Assembly (NCBI GenBank): GCA_013314755.1
Contig: JABUFA010000003.1
Span: 1-64,000, forward strand
Length of the DNA stretch: 64,000 bases
From: Chthonomonadia bacterium
GTDB taxonomy: Bacteria; Armatimonadota; HRBIN16
Direction of reading: 5' to 3'
Shown piece by piece: positions 47,716 to 57,677 of the stretch. The translations under genes were made by a program, and so were the position numbers. The notes under the pieces are model-generated. The model had not been told where the DNA came from. It did no database searches and was given only the letters and a program-made list of their open reading frames with translations. How positions within the stretch are numbered: the stretch's first letter is position 1; the number at the start of each line of letters is the position of its first letter.

Positions 47716-48127
47716 GACTGCTGAAGCCATGCTTCAGCCCTGCCCTTGCGATTAGAAATCGCAGGCTACACCTGGCAAAACCTGCTGACGCAGGTTAATG
47801 TGGAGTGCTGAAGCCATGCTTCAGCAGTGATGAGTAGCCCGCAACTTCCAGCTGCAGGGTTGTTTTCACGGCAACCTTGCGATTGGAAATCACAGGCAAC
47901 ACAGAACGAAACCTGCTGAAACAGGTTAGGGGTTGCTGAAGCAAGCTTCAGCACTCCAAAGAGGTTAGCCTCCTGCGGAGGCTTCGTCAAGGGTAGCCCG
48001 CAACTTCCAGTTGCAGGGTTGTCCTCTCCTATTTCTCTATCCCTTGCGATTAGAAATCGCAGGATACACTTGGCAAAACCTGCTGACGCAGGTTAATGTG
48101 GAGTGCTGAAGCCATGCTTCAGCAGTG
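47716..48127. repeat. Mosaic array of hairpin repeats with an 87-bp direct duplication (47743-47829 and 48041-48127)
   Basis: Units gctgaagccatgcttcagc, cctgctgacgcagg, ttgcgattagaaatcgcag, gtagcccgcaacttccagYtgcagggttgt; the two 87-bp copies differ at 2 positions. Confidence 0.92.
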
Positions 48128-48216
48128 CAGGGATGCCTCCTGTCCTGTTCGGCTTGTGGCTCGTTTCGCATTTGGGGTATACTGCGGTAAAGCAACGACG
48201 CGAGGAGGTATCGAGG

Positions 48217-49362
48217 ATGAGAAAGATAGCACTCATCGGCTGTGTGGCGTTTGCCGTTGGGCTTGCCAGCACCGTGTTTGCTCAGGGGTTGACGCCCAAA
48301 AAGGTGATGCAGGACATTCGCCAGGCTTACGGTAAAGTGCAGAGCCTGAAGGGCACGGTTCAGGTAAAGACCAGCGGGCAGACGTTCGTGTCCACCGTGC
48401 AGTTTCAGCGTCCCGGTCGGTTTGTGGTAGAGGTCAAGCAGGACGGGAATCTGATGCAGTCCTACACCAGCGACGGCAAGACCTACACCACCTACAACGC
48501 GACGGACAAAAGCTACCTCCAGCAAGAGGTTCGCGCGGATACCCCGTTAATCGGCGGGCACCTTACCTTCGCCGGTTTCACAGGGTTGGCGATGGAGCCC
48601 CGGTTTGGCGAGATGCTGGAAGGTTACATCCAGCAGAACTTCCAGAAGGCGCAGGCAAAAGGCACACAGAAGGTGGGAACCGTTCCGTGTCGGGTGGTGG
48701 AGCTGACCGGCAACGAGGGCACGATGACCCTCTTCCTGGGCAATACGGATGGGCTGGTGTATCGGATGGTGTACAAGATGTCTGGCGGCGGCACCTACGA
48801 GGAGATGGTTACCAGCCTGCAGGTGAACCCCCGTATCCCGCAGACCGCCTTTGCCTTTAAGCCGCCTGCCGACGCGAAGAAGCTGGAGCCAAAACAAATG
48901 GCAGAGGAGCAATCCCAGGATACCAGTGCCCTGCAGGGACAGGACGCTCCAAGCTTTACCCTGACCGACATGGAAGGCAACACCGTTTCACTGGGCGACC
49001 TGAAGGGCAAGGTGGTGTTTCTGGATTTCTGGGCGACGTGGTGCCCGCCCTGCCGCGAGTCCCTGCCGCATACGCAGTCGCTCAGCCAGCACGAGAAGGC
49101 AAAGTCGGGCGACCTGGTGGTGCTTGCGGTCAACGCCCGCGAAGAGGTGGACAAAGTGAAGCAGTTCATGCAGGAGAAGGGCTTCACCTTCCGTGTGCTG
49201 ATGGACAAGGACGGCGCGGTACTGAATGCGTATAAGGTTCAGGGTATTCCCACCTTTGTGCTGATTGACCGCCAGGGCAAGGTAGCATGGGTGCAGGTCG
49301 GCTTCGGTCCCGGCACCGAAAAGCAGATGGAAGAAGCGGTCAATAAACTGCTGGCTCAGTGA
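48217..49362 (+). CDS. LolA-like lipoprotein-carrier domain fused to TlpA/thioredoxin domain, secreted
   Basis: Signal peptide; VMQDIRQAYGKVQSLKGTVQVKT...; FTLTDMEGNTVSLGDLKGKVVFLDFWATWCPPCRESLP. Confidence 0.9.
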   Translation: MRKIALIGCVAFAVGLASTVFAQGLTPKKVMQDIRQAYGKVQSLKGTVQVKTSGQTFVSTVQFQRPGRFVVEVKQDGNLMQSYTSDGKTYTTYNATDKSYLQQEVRADTPLIGGHLTFAGFTGLAMEPRFGEMLEGYIQQNFQKAQAKGTQKVGTVPCRVVELTGNEGTMTLFLGNTDGLVYRMVYKMSGGGTYEEMVTSLQVNPRIPQTAFAFKPPADAKKLEPKQMAEEQSQDTSALQGQDAPSFTLTDMEGNTVSLGDLKGKVVFLDFWATWCPPCRESLPHTQSLSQHEKAKSGDLVVLAVNAREEVDKVKQFMQEKGFTFRVLMDKDGAVLNAYKVQGIPTFVLIDRQGKVAWVQVGFGPGTEKQMEEAVNKLLAQ

Positions 49363-49586
49363 CCTTTCGGAGCGTTGAGGGGCACGGGCGCGGCGGCTTG
49401 AGGTTCCAGCAAAACCTCCACCCGGCTCGTGCCCAGCAACTGCAGTATCAAACTTCCCGATGGCAGGTACTGGTGCGGTGAGGTGACTCTAACTGGCACG
49501 TCATAAACCCTCGCGTGCACCCGGGCGGCGCCATAAGCCGAAGTAGTAAGCCACATCCGCACGAACAGGGCAGACCGTGCGAGCAC
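49356..49586 (-). CDS. Short hypothetical protein downstream of HerA-like gene
   Basis: ORF with plausible beta-rich composition; not otherwise supported. Confidence 0.3.
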   Translation of the reverse strand: MLARSALFVRMWLTTSAYGAARVHARVYDVPVRVTSPHQYLPSGSLILQLLGTSRVEVLLEPQAAAPVPLNAPKGH

Positions 49587-49610
49587 AATACAAGCCTCCC
49601 TACCAATCCC

Positions 49611-51596
49611 CTAAAAATTAAACGGGTCGTCGGGATCGAATTCCTCATCGCGGGCAGGGTTGAAGGCTGGCCCCGTCAGCCCCGTGGGTGAGGTCAGCAC
49701 CGAGCTGCTAACTTGCTTCGGCAGGTGGGCGCGGAACCGCTCCAGCACGCGCGAGGGGTCCGGTCGCTCCTGCAGGACGCGGTGCATGGCTTCGCTGATG
49801 CGATCCTCGTCGATGCCGTTGCTGTGGGCGGCGACGTCGTCGATGACGGCTTTCACCTGAGCATACTCCAGGGCAGGGTTTAACTTCTGCAGGGTCTCCC
49901 AGACCGCCACGTCAAACGGCTTCTCCTCGGGCGGGTACTTGCGGATGCCATCGGAGCCGCGCAGGAAGCAGGGACGCGGGAAGCGCACAAACACCGGCTG
50001 GGTAAAATGGGGATGGCGGATCAGTACCTCGCCCGGCTCGCACGATGCCAGCTTCTCCTTCACCGCCTGACCGAACACGCTGTAGCCCGGCTGTGCCAGC
50101 TCCTCCATCTCGATGCGCCCGTAGAAGCTGGTAGCACAGTTGCCCGCCACGCGCCGCTCGACCTGCGAGTGAAACTGCTGTGCCCCAAACAGCACCAGCC
50201 CCAGATAACGCCCGCGCTCGGTGATGTCCAGCAGGGTGCGAAGCATGTAGGTCTCCCTGCCGAAGGAGGGCGCGTATTTATTCAGCTCGTCCACCACCAC
50301 AATCAGGTGGTCCACGCCCAGCTTGTGGCTCTCCATCCGCTTGCGCAGTTCGGCAATCACGCGGGTGATGATGAGGTCCTGCTCCTCCTGTTCCAGCTGC
50401 GACACGTCGATAACGTATACCGTGCGGTCTTCAAAGCGATCGGGCAGGTCGGAGATGTAGCCGCTCTCGCCAATCAGCCCGCGATAGCGTGTGGTGAGGT
50501 TGCTAAGGCGGTTGTATACTTTGCGGATGGTGGGGTAGGCGTGCGAACGCCATGCCTCGCGCCCGCGCGATTCGGCAACCTTGAGAACCGTGTCCAGCCA
50601 CGCGGTCAGCTCCGCGAAATTGGTCACGGGCATAGAGGCAGGCGCGCCTGCCTGCTGTTCCTCCTGGTCAAACTCGAACTTACCGGGGTCTACCGCCCGC
50701 TGTTTGATGAACTGCAGGAAGGCGTCGGCTTTCACGTCGATGTCGTCGCGGTTAAGCATCACCTCGGTGTAGTCCAGTACCTCTTTCAGCCCCCAGTGCA
50801 GGGGCAGGACGTTATGGCGCAGGGCAGGGTTCGAACGCAGGGTGTTCAGGTTCACGCGGTCGGGCTTGAAAGGTGCGTAGTACTTCACCTGTTCGAAGGG
50901 TTTCGGAACAACTCCCAGTGCGTCGTACATCCGCAGGTCTTCGTCGGTAAGAAAGCCCGGCTCAGGCGGCAGGTCGATAAACAGCAGGTCGCCGCCCTTC
51001 ACGTTGAACAACAGCGCCGCGACGCTTTCATCCTGCGGCAGTTTCTGAAAGATAGCCTGCAGGAGGAACATAATCGCGCTGGTCTTGGCAGCCAGTCCCG
51101 AAGTACCCGTGACGTTCAGGTGTCCTGCCTCGGGACCGAGCAGAAACCGACTGTCCAGCAGGATGGGCGAGAGGTTTTCGCCGTTGCGGTACACGCCTGC
51201 CGGGATGGCACGTTCCGCGAAGTTCTCCATGCGCAACGCCATGCGCACCTCCGCCTCGTCCGCCAGGTACACGGGAGCGATGGGAGCAGGCTGGACAGGC
51301 TCTTCCGGTTGCTGGCGGAGCACGGAGGCAACATACAGCCGCATTTCGGGGCGCAGGGTGGGCGATTCGGCTTCCGCCACTCCATCCGAGCCAATATAGT
51401 CGTACATGGGAGCTTCCAGGTCGTTATAGCCGAAGCCTTCGGTGACCACTCCCCACACAGTGCGCCCTTTGCCCCGCACCACCACGATGGTTCCGATGCC
51501 TACCGGCGCGTCGGGCGTGCACCAGAAGTTGAAAGTAAAGGCGGTGTTCGGCTTCTTCTCCGTGCCGACAACCTTACCGATTGCTGACGTTGCCAT
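49611..51596 (-). CDS. herA: HerA-like ATPase (HAS-barrel, DUF87)
   Basis: N-terminal HAS-barrel-like region; LNVTGTSGLAAKTSAIMFLLQ P-loop position; LIVVVDELNKYAP Walker B; adjacent NurA-like gene. Confidence 0.85.
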   Translation of the reverse strand: MATSAIGKVVGTEKKPNTAFTFNFWCTPDAPVGIGTIVVVRGKGRTVWGVVTEGFGYNDLEAPMYDYIGSDGVAEAESPTLRPEMRLYVASVLRQQPEEPVQPAPIAPVYLADEAEVRMALRMENFAERAIPAGVYRNGENLSPILLDSRFLLGPEAGHLNVTGTSGLAAKTSAIMFLLQAIFQKLPQDESVAALLFNVKGGDLLFIDLPPEPGFLTDEDLRMYDALGVVPKPFEQVKYYAPFKPDRVNLNTLRSNPALRHNVLPLHWGLKEVLDYTEVMLNRDDIDVKADAFLQFIKQRAVDPGKFEFDQEEQQAGAPASMPVTNFAELTAWLDTVLKVAESRGREAWRSHAYPTIRKVYNRLSNLTTRYRGLIGESGYISDLPDRFEDRTVYVIDVSQLEQEEQDLIITRVIAELRKRMESHKLGVDHLIVVVDELNKYAPSFGRETYMLRTLLDITERGRYLGLVLFGAQQFHSQVERRVAGNCATSFYGRIEMEELAQPGYSVFGQAVKEKLASCEPGEVLIRHPHFTQPVFVRFPRPCFLRGSDGIRKYPPEEKPFDVAVWETLQKLNPALEYAQVKAVIDDVAAHSNGIDEDRISEAMHRVLQERPDPSRVLERFRAHLPKQVSSSVLTSPTGLTGPAFNPARDEEFDPDDPFNF

Positions 51597-51644
51597 TGGA
51601 GCACCTCGCTTTGCCGTAATCGTATTCCAGTAGAAATTTCTCTA

Positions 51645-52712
51645 TTAAAACGCGGTTTCCTGCATCGGCGTGGAAGGTACCATCTGCACCAGTGCTTCCA
51701 GCTGGGCGGTGCTGGGAGCGATAGCCCGCAGGTACTGCTCGCAATCACGCATGGGATAGAGCAGGCGGTCGTAGCGCGGGTCGGGCACACTGAGAGGAAC
51801 CCTGTCCTGCAATAACCACGAGGAGAGCTGGTCTACATGTTTGAGCAAATCATGCACCGCTGGCATCTCCACTCGCAGTAGTCCGAAAAGCAGGCTGCCC
51901 TTTTGCGGGTCATGCAGGCGCACAAACCACGAATAGGTCGCGGGCTGTCCCGGTCGGGAGATGGCGAACACGCTGGTACGCTCGCCCTTTGCCAGTCCGT
52001 ACACCACGCGCATCTGTTCGGGGGTCAGGCTTCGCTCCACGCCTGTGCTCGTTTTCGCCAGCCCAATCAGCCGCGTTTCTGGCTTCGCGGCGGAGATTTC
52101 GCCGATACCGCCGTCCACCACGAGCCAGTCTTCTGAACCGCTCTCCTGCAGGTGCTGGAGCCAGCGTTGCGCCAGTTCGCGTTCCAGCAGTTCGCGGTCG
52201 TTGGAGATTCGGTTGGCGGACTGCTGGACCAGCGTGGGGTGCGGAGGAAGGGGTGTCCCTGCCTCCGTATCGCGCACGGGGATGCCGTGCTGACGTAATC
52301 CTTCTGCATCCACGTAACGCAGGGGAGCATACAGCCCATCCCGCTGGAGCAGGGCAGGGGTGTGCTGGAGTTGCAGACAGCACATTCGCCCGTCCACGCG
52401 CGAGCGTACCACCGCGGACAGATAGGCGTAGAACACCGGCACCACGCCTTCATAGTAGAGAATGCGCTGGCGCTGGATGCCATCCAGAAAATGGCGCAAG
52501 GCGTTCGGCTGGTCGGCGGGCGGGACCGCGGTTGCCCTCATCGTGTCGTGTTCAATTACCTGCAAGCTGGCGATAGATTCTTCCGGGGAAGGCTGTTGAG
52601 CTTGAGCCAGCATCTCCATCTGTTCTTCGGGGGTAGGGGCAGCTCGCAGGCGGCTGCGGTTCTGGCGCAGATAGCTGCGCACGCGCTCTAAGGTTGTTGC
52701 TCCCTGCACCAT
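51645..52712 (-). CDS. nurA: NurA domain nuclease-like protein
   Basis: DWLVVDGGI...RLIGLAKTSTGV motif of NurA; immediately upstream of HerA-like gene. Confidence 0.8.
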   Translation of the reverse strand: MVQGATTLERVRSYLRQNRSRLRAAPTPEEQMEMLAQAQQPSPEESIASLQVIEHDTMRATAVPPADQPNALRHFLDGIQRQRILYYEGVVPVFYAYLSAVVRSRVDGRMCCLQLQHTPALLQRDGLYAPLRYVDAEGLRQHGIPVRDTEAGTPLPPHPTLVQQSANRISNDRELLERELAQRWLQHLQESGSEDWLVVDGGIGEISAAKPETRLIGLAKTSTGVERSLTPEQMRVVYGLAKGERTSVFAISRPGQPATYSWFVRLHDPQKGSLLFGLLRVEMPAVHDLLKHVDQLSSWLLQDRVPLSVPDPRYDRLLYPMRDCEQYLRAIAPSTAQLEALVQMVPSTPMQETAF

Positions 52713-53167
52713 CGTTGTCTCCTCGCCATCACATCATTGTAGCCTATCGCGAGGCAGGGGGGCAAGGGGTCTGCCAGCGTCAGGGCGTATTCCAGCCACC
52801 ACCCGGGCTTGCTTCGGCGCACCGCGAAGCCGGCAAGCAGATGCGTCGTCCTCCGCTCGCAGACAGAGGAAGCGACAGAGAAGCATGATGAATTCCTCAC
52901 GGGGTGACTGACGGCATATCCCCCTGCGGATGCCATCCTTCGCGGGTGGCTCCCTGCTGCCCCCTCTGCGTATATAGACGCAGAATAAGATGGAATGTTT
53001 CATTTCTTAGCATAGAACGTCAAAAATCGTCTTTCGTAGGCAACAGAAGCTGCGCAGTCGCCACCAAACAGTGTTGTCATCTGAAACAGCGTGAAGGGTT
53101 TTATAAAGGAGCCTTTGCCCCCTCCGTAGAAAGAGCAGTTGATACCGATACGCATGGAGGCAAAACG

Positions 53168-53911
53168 ATGGCACAGCTTGGCTACGATGATACCCCGTTC
53201 CTGCCCGGTGGAAAGTGGCGTGTACACGACGGCAACCGCCCACAGCCGCCCGTTGTCACGCCCGGCACGTTCAGCACGCAGGAGACGCCCGGCGAGCCGC
53301 CCTCGGACGCAGTGGTGCTGTTTGACGGAACCGACCTGTCGCAGTGGGAATCGGTCAGCGGCGGACCGGCGCAGTGGAAGGTTGAAAACGGCTATATGGA
53401 GGTCGTGCCCGGTACAGGCGACATCCAGACCAGGGTGCATTTCGGCGACTGTCAGCTGCATCTGGAGTGGGCTGCGCCTGCGGTGGTGAAGGGCGAGGGA
53501 CAGGGACGTGGCAACAGCGGCGTGTTCCTGATGGGCAGATATGAAATCCAGGTGCTGGATTGCTACCAGAACCTGACCTATCCAGACGGCACCACGGCGG
53601 CTATCTACGGACAGTACCCTCCGCTCGTAAACGCCTGCCGTAAGCCGGGCGAGTGGCAGACCTATGACATCATCTGGCTGGCGCCGCGCTTTGAGGGCGA
53701 CCGGCTGGTGCGCCCTGCTATAGTGACCGTCCTGCACAACGGCATTGTCGTGCACCACGCTACCGAGCTGATGGGTCCGACGGGACACCGCGTCGTGCCC
53801 CAGTACGAGCCTCATCCGCCGGTCGGTCCTCTGCGCCTGCAGGACCATGGTGACCTGGTGCGTTACCGCAACATCTGGTATCGCCCGCTCAAAGGTTACG
53901 ACGAAGGGTAG
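53168..53911 (+). CDS. 3-keto-disaccharide hydrolase / DUF1080 family protein
   Basis: [75 protein letters not shown]. Confidence 0.95.
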   Translation: MAQLGYDDTPFLPGGKWRVHDGNRPQPPVVTPGTFSTQETPGEPPSDAVVLFDGTDLSQWESVSGGPAQWKVENGYMEVVPGTGDIQTRVHFGDCQLHLEWAAPAVVKGEGQGRGNSGVFLMGRYEIQVLDCYQNLTYPDGTTAAIYGQYPPLVNACRKPGEWQTYDIIWLAPRFEGDRLVRPAIVTVLHNGIVVHHATELMGPTGHRVVPQYEPHPPVGPLRLQDHGDLVRYRNIWYRPLKGYDEG

Positions 53912-53926
53912 ACGGCTCAGAGCATA

Positions 53927-53951
53927 GCCGGAGGCGGGCGACGCCTCCGGC
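53927..53951. terminator. Strong hairpin between convergent genes (possible bidirectional terminator)
   Basis: gccggaggcg-ggcga-cgcctccggc 10-bp perfect stem; no clear T-tract. Confidence 0.5.
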
Positions 53952-53954
53952 AGG

Positions 53955-56090
53955 TTAACGCATCTCCTCCGGGATCCACACCGGGAGATGGGCTACCCGG
54001 GCGCGGGCAGAGGACGATATCGGCACGCCCCACAGGTCAAAGAACGGCGCCAGGTTCCTGCCCACCGCGTGCGATAATCGCACCATCCACTCATCGCGTT
54101 TCTGGTCGTCGTTGCGGGGGCGTTGATGGTCGGGTAGCCTGCGGTACTCGGCTATCACCTGTTTAATAGGCTCCCAGCCGAACTGCTCGATGACCTGAAT
54201 GTACATGGTGAGCGCAAGGAAGGGGTCGCTCTGCCATTCCGCGAAGCGTGCACCACGCGCAAGATACTGCTTCACTCGTTCCAGCCGCTTCTGGCGGTCG
54301 CGAATGGCAGGGTGTCCCTGGTCAAACGGCTGACGCAGGACGCGGTGATAGATATACATGGAGAAGAGGTTGACGGTTACCTCGCCTGTGCCCTCAAACG
54401 TCCAGTCGGGGCTTTGGTGGTTGTGTCCCATCTCGTGGAAGTGTCCCCACGAGCCTTCCGTGCGCAGGCGCGAAACGTCTACCACCAGCGGCGCCACGTC
54501 CATCCAGGTCATAATCGGATAGCCGGAGTGCATATAGCCAGCGGATATTTGCTGGTCGCAGACGTAACGCTCGGGATAGGGGCGGTCGAGCGGTTGTGCG
54601 GCGAGCTCGGCGCAGGCATCAACCACCTCATCCCAGAACGCCAGCACGCTCTCGGGGTCATCCAGCTGCCGAACTACCTGAGAAGGCACACTGAGGATAA
54701 CTCTTTTGCCCTGAAGCTCCGCCCATGGCGCTGGCGCGTAGCGGATGCGTCTCCTCCATTCGCCGGGGTCGGTTTCACTGCGCACGTAGTACGGAGCTTC
54801 TACCGCGCCCTCAATGGTCACGGGCACTGTGCCTGCCGTGCAGTTATCGGGAACCTCTATCAGCACCGCTCCACCGAAAGCGTTCCCAGCGTAGGTGACA
54901 GGCGAGCGCATGGGGAAGCGGAAGCTGATTTCCGGGGCGCGTTCCCACTTATCCAGATGCCATAAGGTATCGGTGTGCACGCCAATGCGCACTCCCAGCC
55001 CTTTGTTTACTGCGGAGGCGGGTATACGCACGGTAATCGTCTCGCCGGGGGCGGCGTATAGCCCCGTGCTGTGCCAGCGCGGGATGCGCGTGTCTATCGC
55101 TACCGTGCGGCGCACGCGGGGAGCCTCACGAGGCACCGCTCCCGGAAACCGCTGTGCGGATGGGTGTGCCCGTATCCGCCGGGGGTCCGTGCGCCTGAGC
55201 TGCTCAATCTCCACCGCCATTGCCAGACGCGCCAGTGGTTCCTTCTGCGTGATGGGCTGAAGCAGGGCGCGGTACTCAGGCGTCACGGTGGCACACACCT
55301 TCTGAAGGGTGGGTATGAACTGTTTGTCTGAGGCGGGCAGGGTGCGAACCGCCTGCACCAGCGTCTGCTCCATCTGCGCTGTGATAGGCTTTCCTGCCCG
55401 AAGCGCGCGCAGTGCCGTCAGCGCATGGCATTCCTCTGGCGGTGCGATATCCGTGCGATATCCGTGAGGCGAAGTTCGGGACAGGTATCCATCAGCCCAA
55501 AACACTCCAAAGGGCGCCGTCAACAGGTTGCCGTGATGCTGTTGAATGGTTTTATCGGGGTTCAGCTGGAGCCAGCCCCAGCCCAAATCCGCCAGCAGTA
55601 AGCCCACTCCCCGGCGCATGGCGTCTTGCACTTCTCTAATCTGGGTGCTGTTCAGCGAAGCAGGCGAACAACAGAACACCTGCACCGCACGGAGCTGTTC
55701 TCGCCATCGGTCGGAGGTAATCTCTATAACCTGCAGGCGGTGTTGACGCAGGAAGTCGGCAAGCGCAGGCTGCCCGTAAACACCAACCGCTGGCGACGCT
55801 GTCTCTTTACTCAGCCACCGCACCGCGTTAAGCAACAGCCTGCCTGTGTCGGCGGTGGCGATTGCCTCCGCGCCAAAGTAGCCCGGATGCCCCAGCGCCA
55901 CAGCACGCGCCTGCTTCTCCTCAACGACAGCAACAACAGGCTCATACACGTTCCGGGCAGATTGAGCACATGCTACCACACTGGCATTAGGTGAGACAAC
56001 TACCAGAGGTCCGGGGATTCCCGGCGCGGCGATTTCGCGTACCTCTTCAAGCAGACGCCGGCGTGCCTGTTCAACCGTTTGCATTCTCAC
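53955..56090 (-). CDS. M60/enhancin-like metallopeptidase domain protein
   Basis: HFHEMGHNHQSPDWTFEGTGEVTVNLFSMYI (HExxH with downstream E). Confidence 0.85.
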   Translation of the reverse strand: MRMQTVEQARRRLLEEVREIAAPGIPGPLVVVSPNASVVACAQSARNVYEPVVAVVEEKQARAVALGHPGYFGAEAIATADTGRLLLNAVRWLSKETASPAVGVYGQPALADFLRQHRLQVIEITSDRWREQLRAVQVFCCSPASLNSTQIREVQDAMRRGVGLLLADLGWGWLQLNPDKTIQQHHGNLLTAPFGVFWADGYLSRTSPHGYRTDIAPPEECHALTALRALRAGKPITAQMEQTLVQAVRTLPASDKQFIPTLQKVCATVTPEYRALLQPITQKEPLARLAMAVEIEQLRRTDPRRIRAHPSAQRFPGAVPREAPRVRRTVAIDTRIPRWHSTGLYAAPGETITVRIPASAVNKGLGVRIGVHTDTLWHLDKWERAPEISFRFPMRSPVTYAGNAFGGAVLIEVPDNCTAGTVPVTIEGAVEAPYYVRSETDPGEWRRRIRYAPAPWAELQGKRVILSVPSQVVRQLDDPESVLAFWDEVVDACAELAAQPLDRPYPERYVCDQQISAGYMHSGYPIMTWMDVAPLVVDVSRLRTEGSWGHFHEMGHNHQSPDWTFEGTGEVTVNLFSMYIYHRVLRQPFDQGHPAIRDRQKRLERVKQYLARGARFAEWQSDPFLALTMYIQVIEQFGWEPIKQVIAEYRRLPDHQRPRNDDQKRDEWMVRLSHAVGRNLAPFFDLWGVPISSSARARVAHLPVWIPEEMR

Positions 56091-56141
56091 CTCCAGAAGC
56101 GTTCATGTTCTGTGTGCGGATGCTTGATCTGTGCCAGATCC

Positions 56142-57677
56142 TTAGTCCGCGGACGTGTCTTTGTTAGCTTTGCTTCGAGGTTTTTCCTTATCTGGCGCTG
56201 ATGAAGCCGGGCGGGCGCGGTCAGATGCCCAAATCCTGAGCGCAGAGATATGCTCACGCATGGTGCGAGACAGAGGCACGGTATGCTTGATCTCCCTCAG
56301 GATGGCTTCGTCGTCCAGGTCTGTACCGCGATGGAAGGCGTCAAAGAGCGCAGAGATGATCACCTGCTCGATCTCGGCGCCACTGAAGCCCTCCGCTGCC
56401 TGTGCCAGTTTGGGGATATTGAACTTCTGGGGGTCACGTCCACGCTTGCGCAGGTGGATGGTGAAAATCTCCTCGCGCTCCTTCTGGGTGGGCAGGTCGA
56501 TGAAGAAGATTTCGTCGAACCGCCCCTTGCGCAGAAGCTCGGGGGGCAGGGCGCTGACATCGTTGGCGGTGGCGACCACGAACACCGGCGATTGCTTTTC
56601 CTGCAGCCAAGTCAGGAACGAGGCGAACACCCGCGCGGTAGTACCTCCATCCGAAAAGCCTGACGACTGTGAGCCAGCGAAGCCTTTCTCCAGTTCGTCA
56701 ATCCACAGCACCGCAGGCGCGACCGACTCCGCCGTGCGAATCGCCCGACGCATGTTCTCTTCGGATGCGCCGACCAGCCCGGCGAAGATACGCCCCACGT
56801 CCATCCTCAGCACGGGCAGTTTCCACAACGAGCCGATAGACCGCGCGGCGAGGCTTTTGCCACATCCCTGCACGCCAATCAACAGCACTCCCTTTGGCGC
56901 AGGCAGTCCGAAACTCTGCGCTTCATCGGTGAAGGCGCGGGTGCGCTTGCGTATCCAGTCCTTCAGCAGGTCCAGCCCGCCCACGTTCTCGAAGGCTTCG
57001 GTCGCGCGATAGTACTCCAGGATGCCCGACTTGCGGATAATCTGCTCCTTCTCCCACAGTACCACTTCCACGTCCAGCCTCCGTTTCTGCACCAGCGAGC
57101 GGGCAAACACGTTCTCTGCCTCCATCAGCGTCAGCCCTGTCGACGCCTTCAACAGCATCTCGCGCTCCTGCGGGGTCAGCGAAACATCCACGTTAGGGTT
57201 ATCTTTGACCGACTCGATGACCCTGTCCAGCAGTTCGCCAAGCTCTTCCACCGTCGGCAGGGGCACGTCAATCACCGCTATCTCTTTCTCCAGCTCAGGG
57301 GGCAGAACCAGCACAGGCGCAAGGATGAAAAGCGAGATATAGGTACGGCGCAGAGACTCGCTCAGATCACGCAGCCGCCGCTTGACCACGTTATCGGTCA
57401 GCGCGATGTGGAAATCTTTGAGCAGGACCACCGAGTTCTGGGGAAGCTTCTCCACGCTCAACAATGCCTCGATGGGGCGCAGGGTGGAGCTGTTTACCTG
57501 GTCGGGTCGGTCGGTGAGACCTCGGGTGATGCTCCAGGTGTACAGTCGCTTGTTCATCCGGGCGGCAACCTCGCGCAGCTCTTCCTCTACGCGCTGTTCC
57601 TCGGAGGAAAGGAGGTACACAATTGGGTAGCGTGCCCGAATCAGCGTCTCGAGTTCTCCGCGAAAGGTGCTGGTCAT
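56142..57677 (-). CDS. AAA family ATPase, Ycf46-like
   Basis: LIRARYPIVYLLSSEEQRVEEEL N-terminus; GVQGCGKSLAARS; LWIDELEKGF; VATANDVSALPPELLRKGRFDEIFFIDLP. Confidence 0.93.
   Translation of the reverse strand: MTSTFRGELETLIRARYPIVYLLSSEEQRVEEELREVAARMNKRLYTWSITRGLTDRPDQVNSSTLRPIEALLSVEKLPQNSVVLLKDFHIALTDNVVKRRLRDLSESLRRTYISLFILAPVLVLPPELEKEIAVIDVPLPTVEELGELLDRVIESVKDNPNVDVSLTPQEREMLLKASTGLTLMEAENVFARSLVQKRRLDVEVVLWEKEQIIRKSGILEYYRATEAFENVGGLDLLKDWIRKRTRAFTDEAQSFGLPAPKGVLLIGVQGCGKSLAARSIGSLWKLPVLRMDVGRIFAGLVGASEENMRRAIRTAESVAPAVLWIDELEKGFAGSQSSGFSDGGTTARVFASFLTWLQEKQSPVFVVATANDVSALPPELLRKGRFDEIFFIDLPTQKEREEIFTIHLRKRGRDPQKFNIPKLAQAAEGFSGAEIEQVIISALFDAFHRGTDLDDEAILREIKHTVPLSRTMREHISALRIWASDRARPASSAPDKEKPRSKANKDTSAD

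Noticed and set aside
47716-48127. CRISPR array
   Set aside because: Units are different palindromes in mosaic order with unequal spacing, not one fixed repeat with unique spacers; no cas genes nearby
50825-50845. tRNA T-loop-like ggttcgaa
   Set aside because: Inside the HerA-like CDS, with no acceptor or anticodon arms
50007-51587. 526-aa plus-strand ORF
   Set aside because: Antisense to the HerA-like CDS, His/Leu/Gln-rich shadow frame
52688-53003. Short minus-strand ORFs upstream of nurA
   Set aside because: Overlapping alternatives with Arg/Trp/Cys-rich composition and no RBS or domain support
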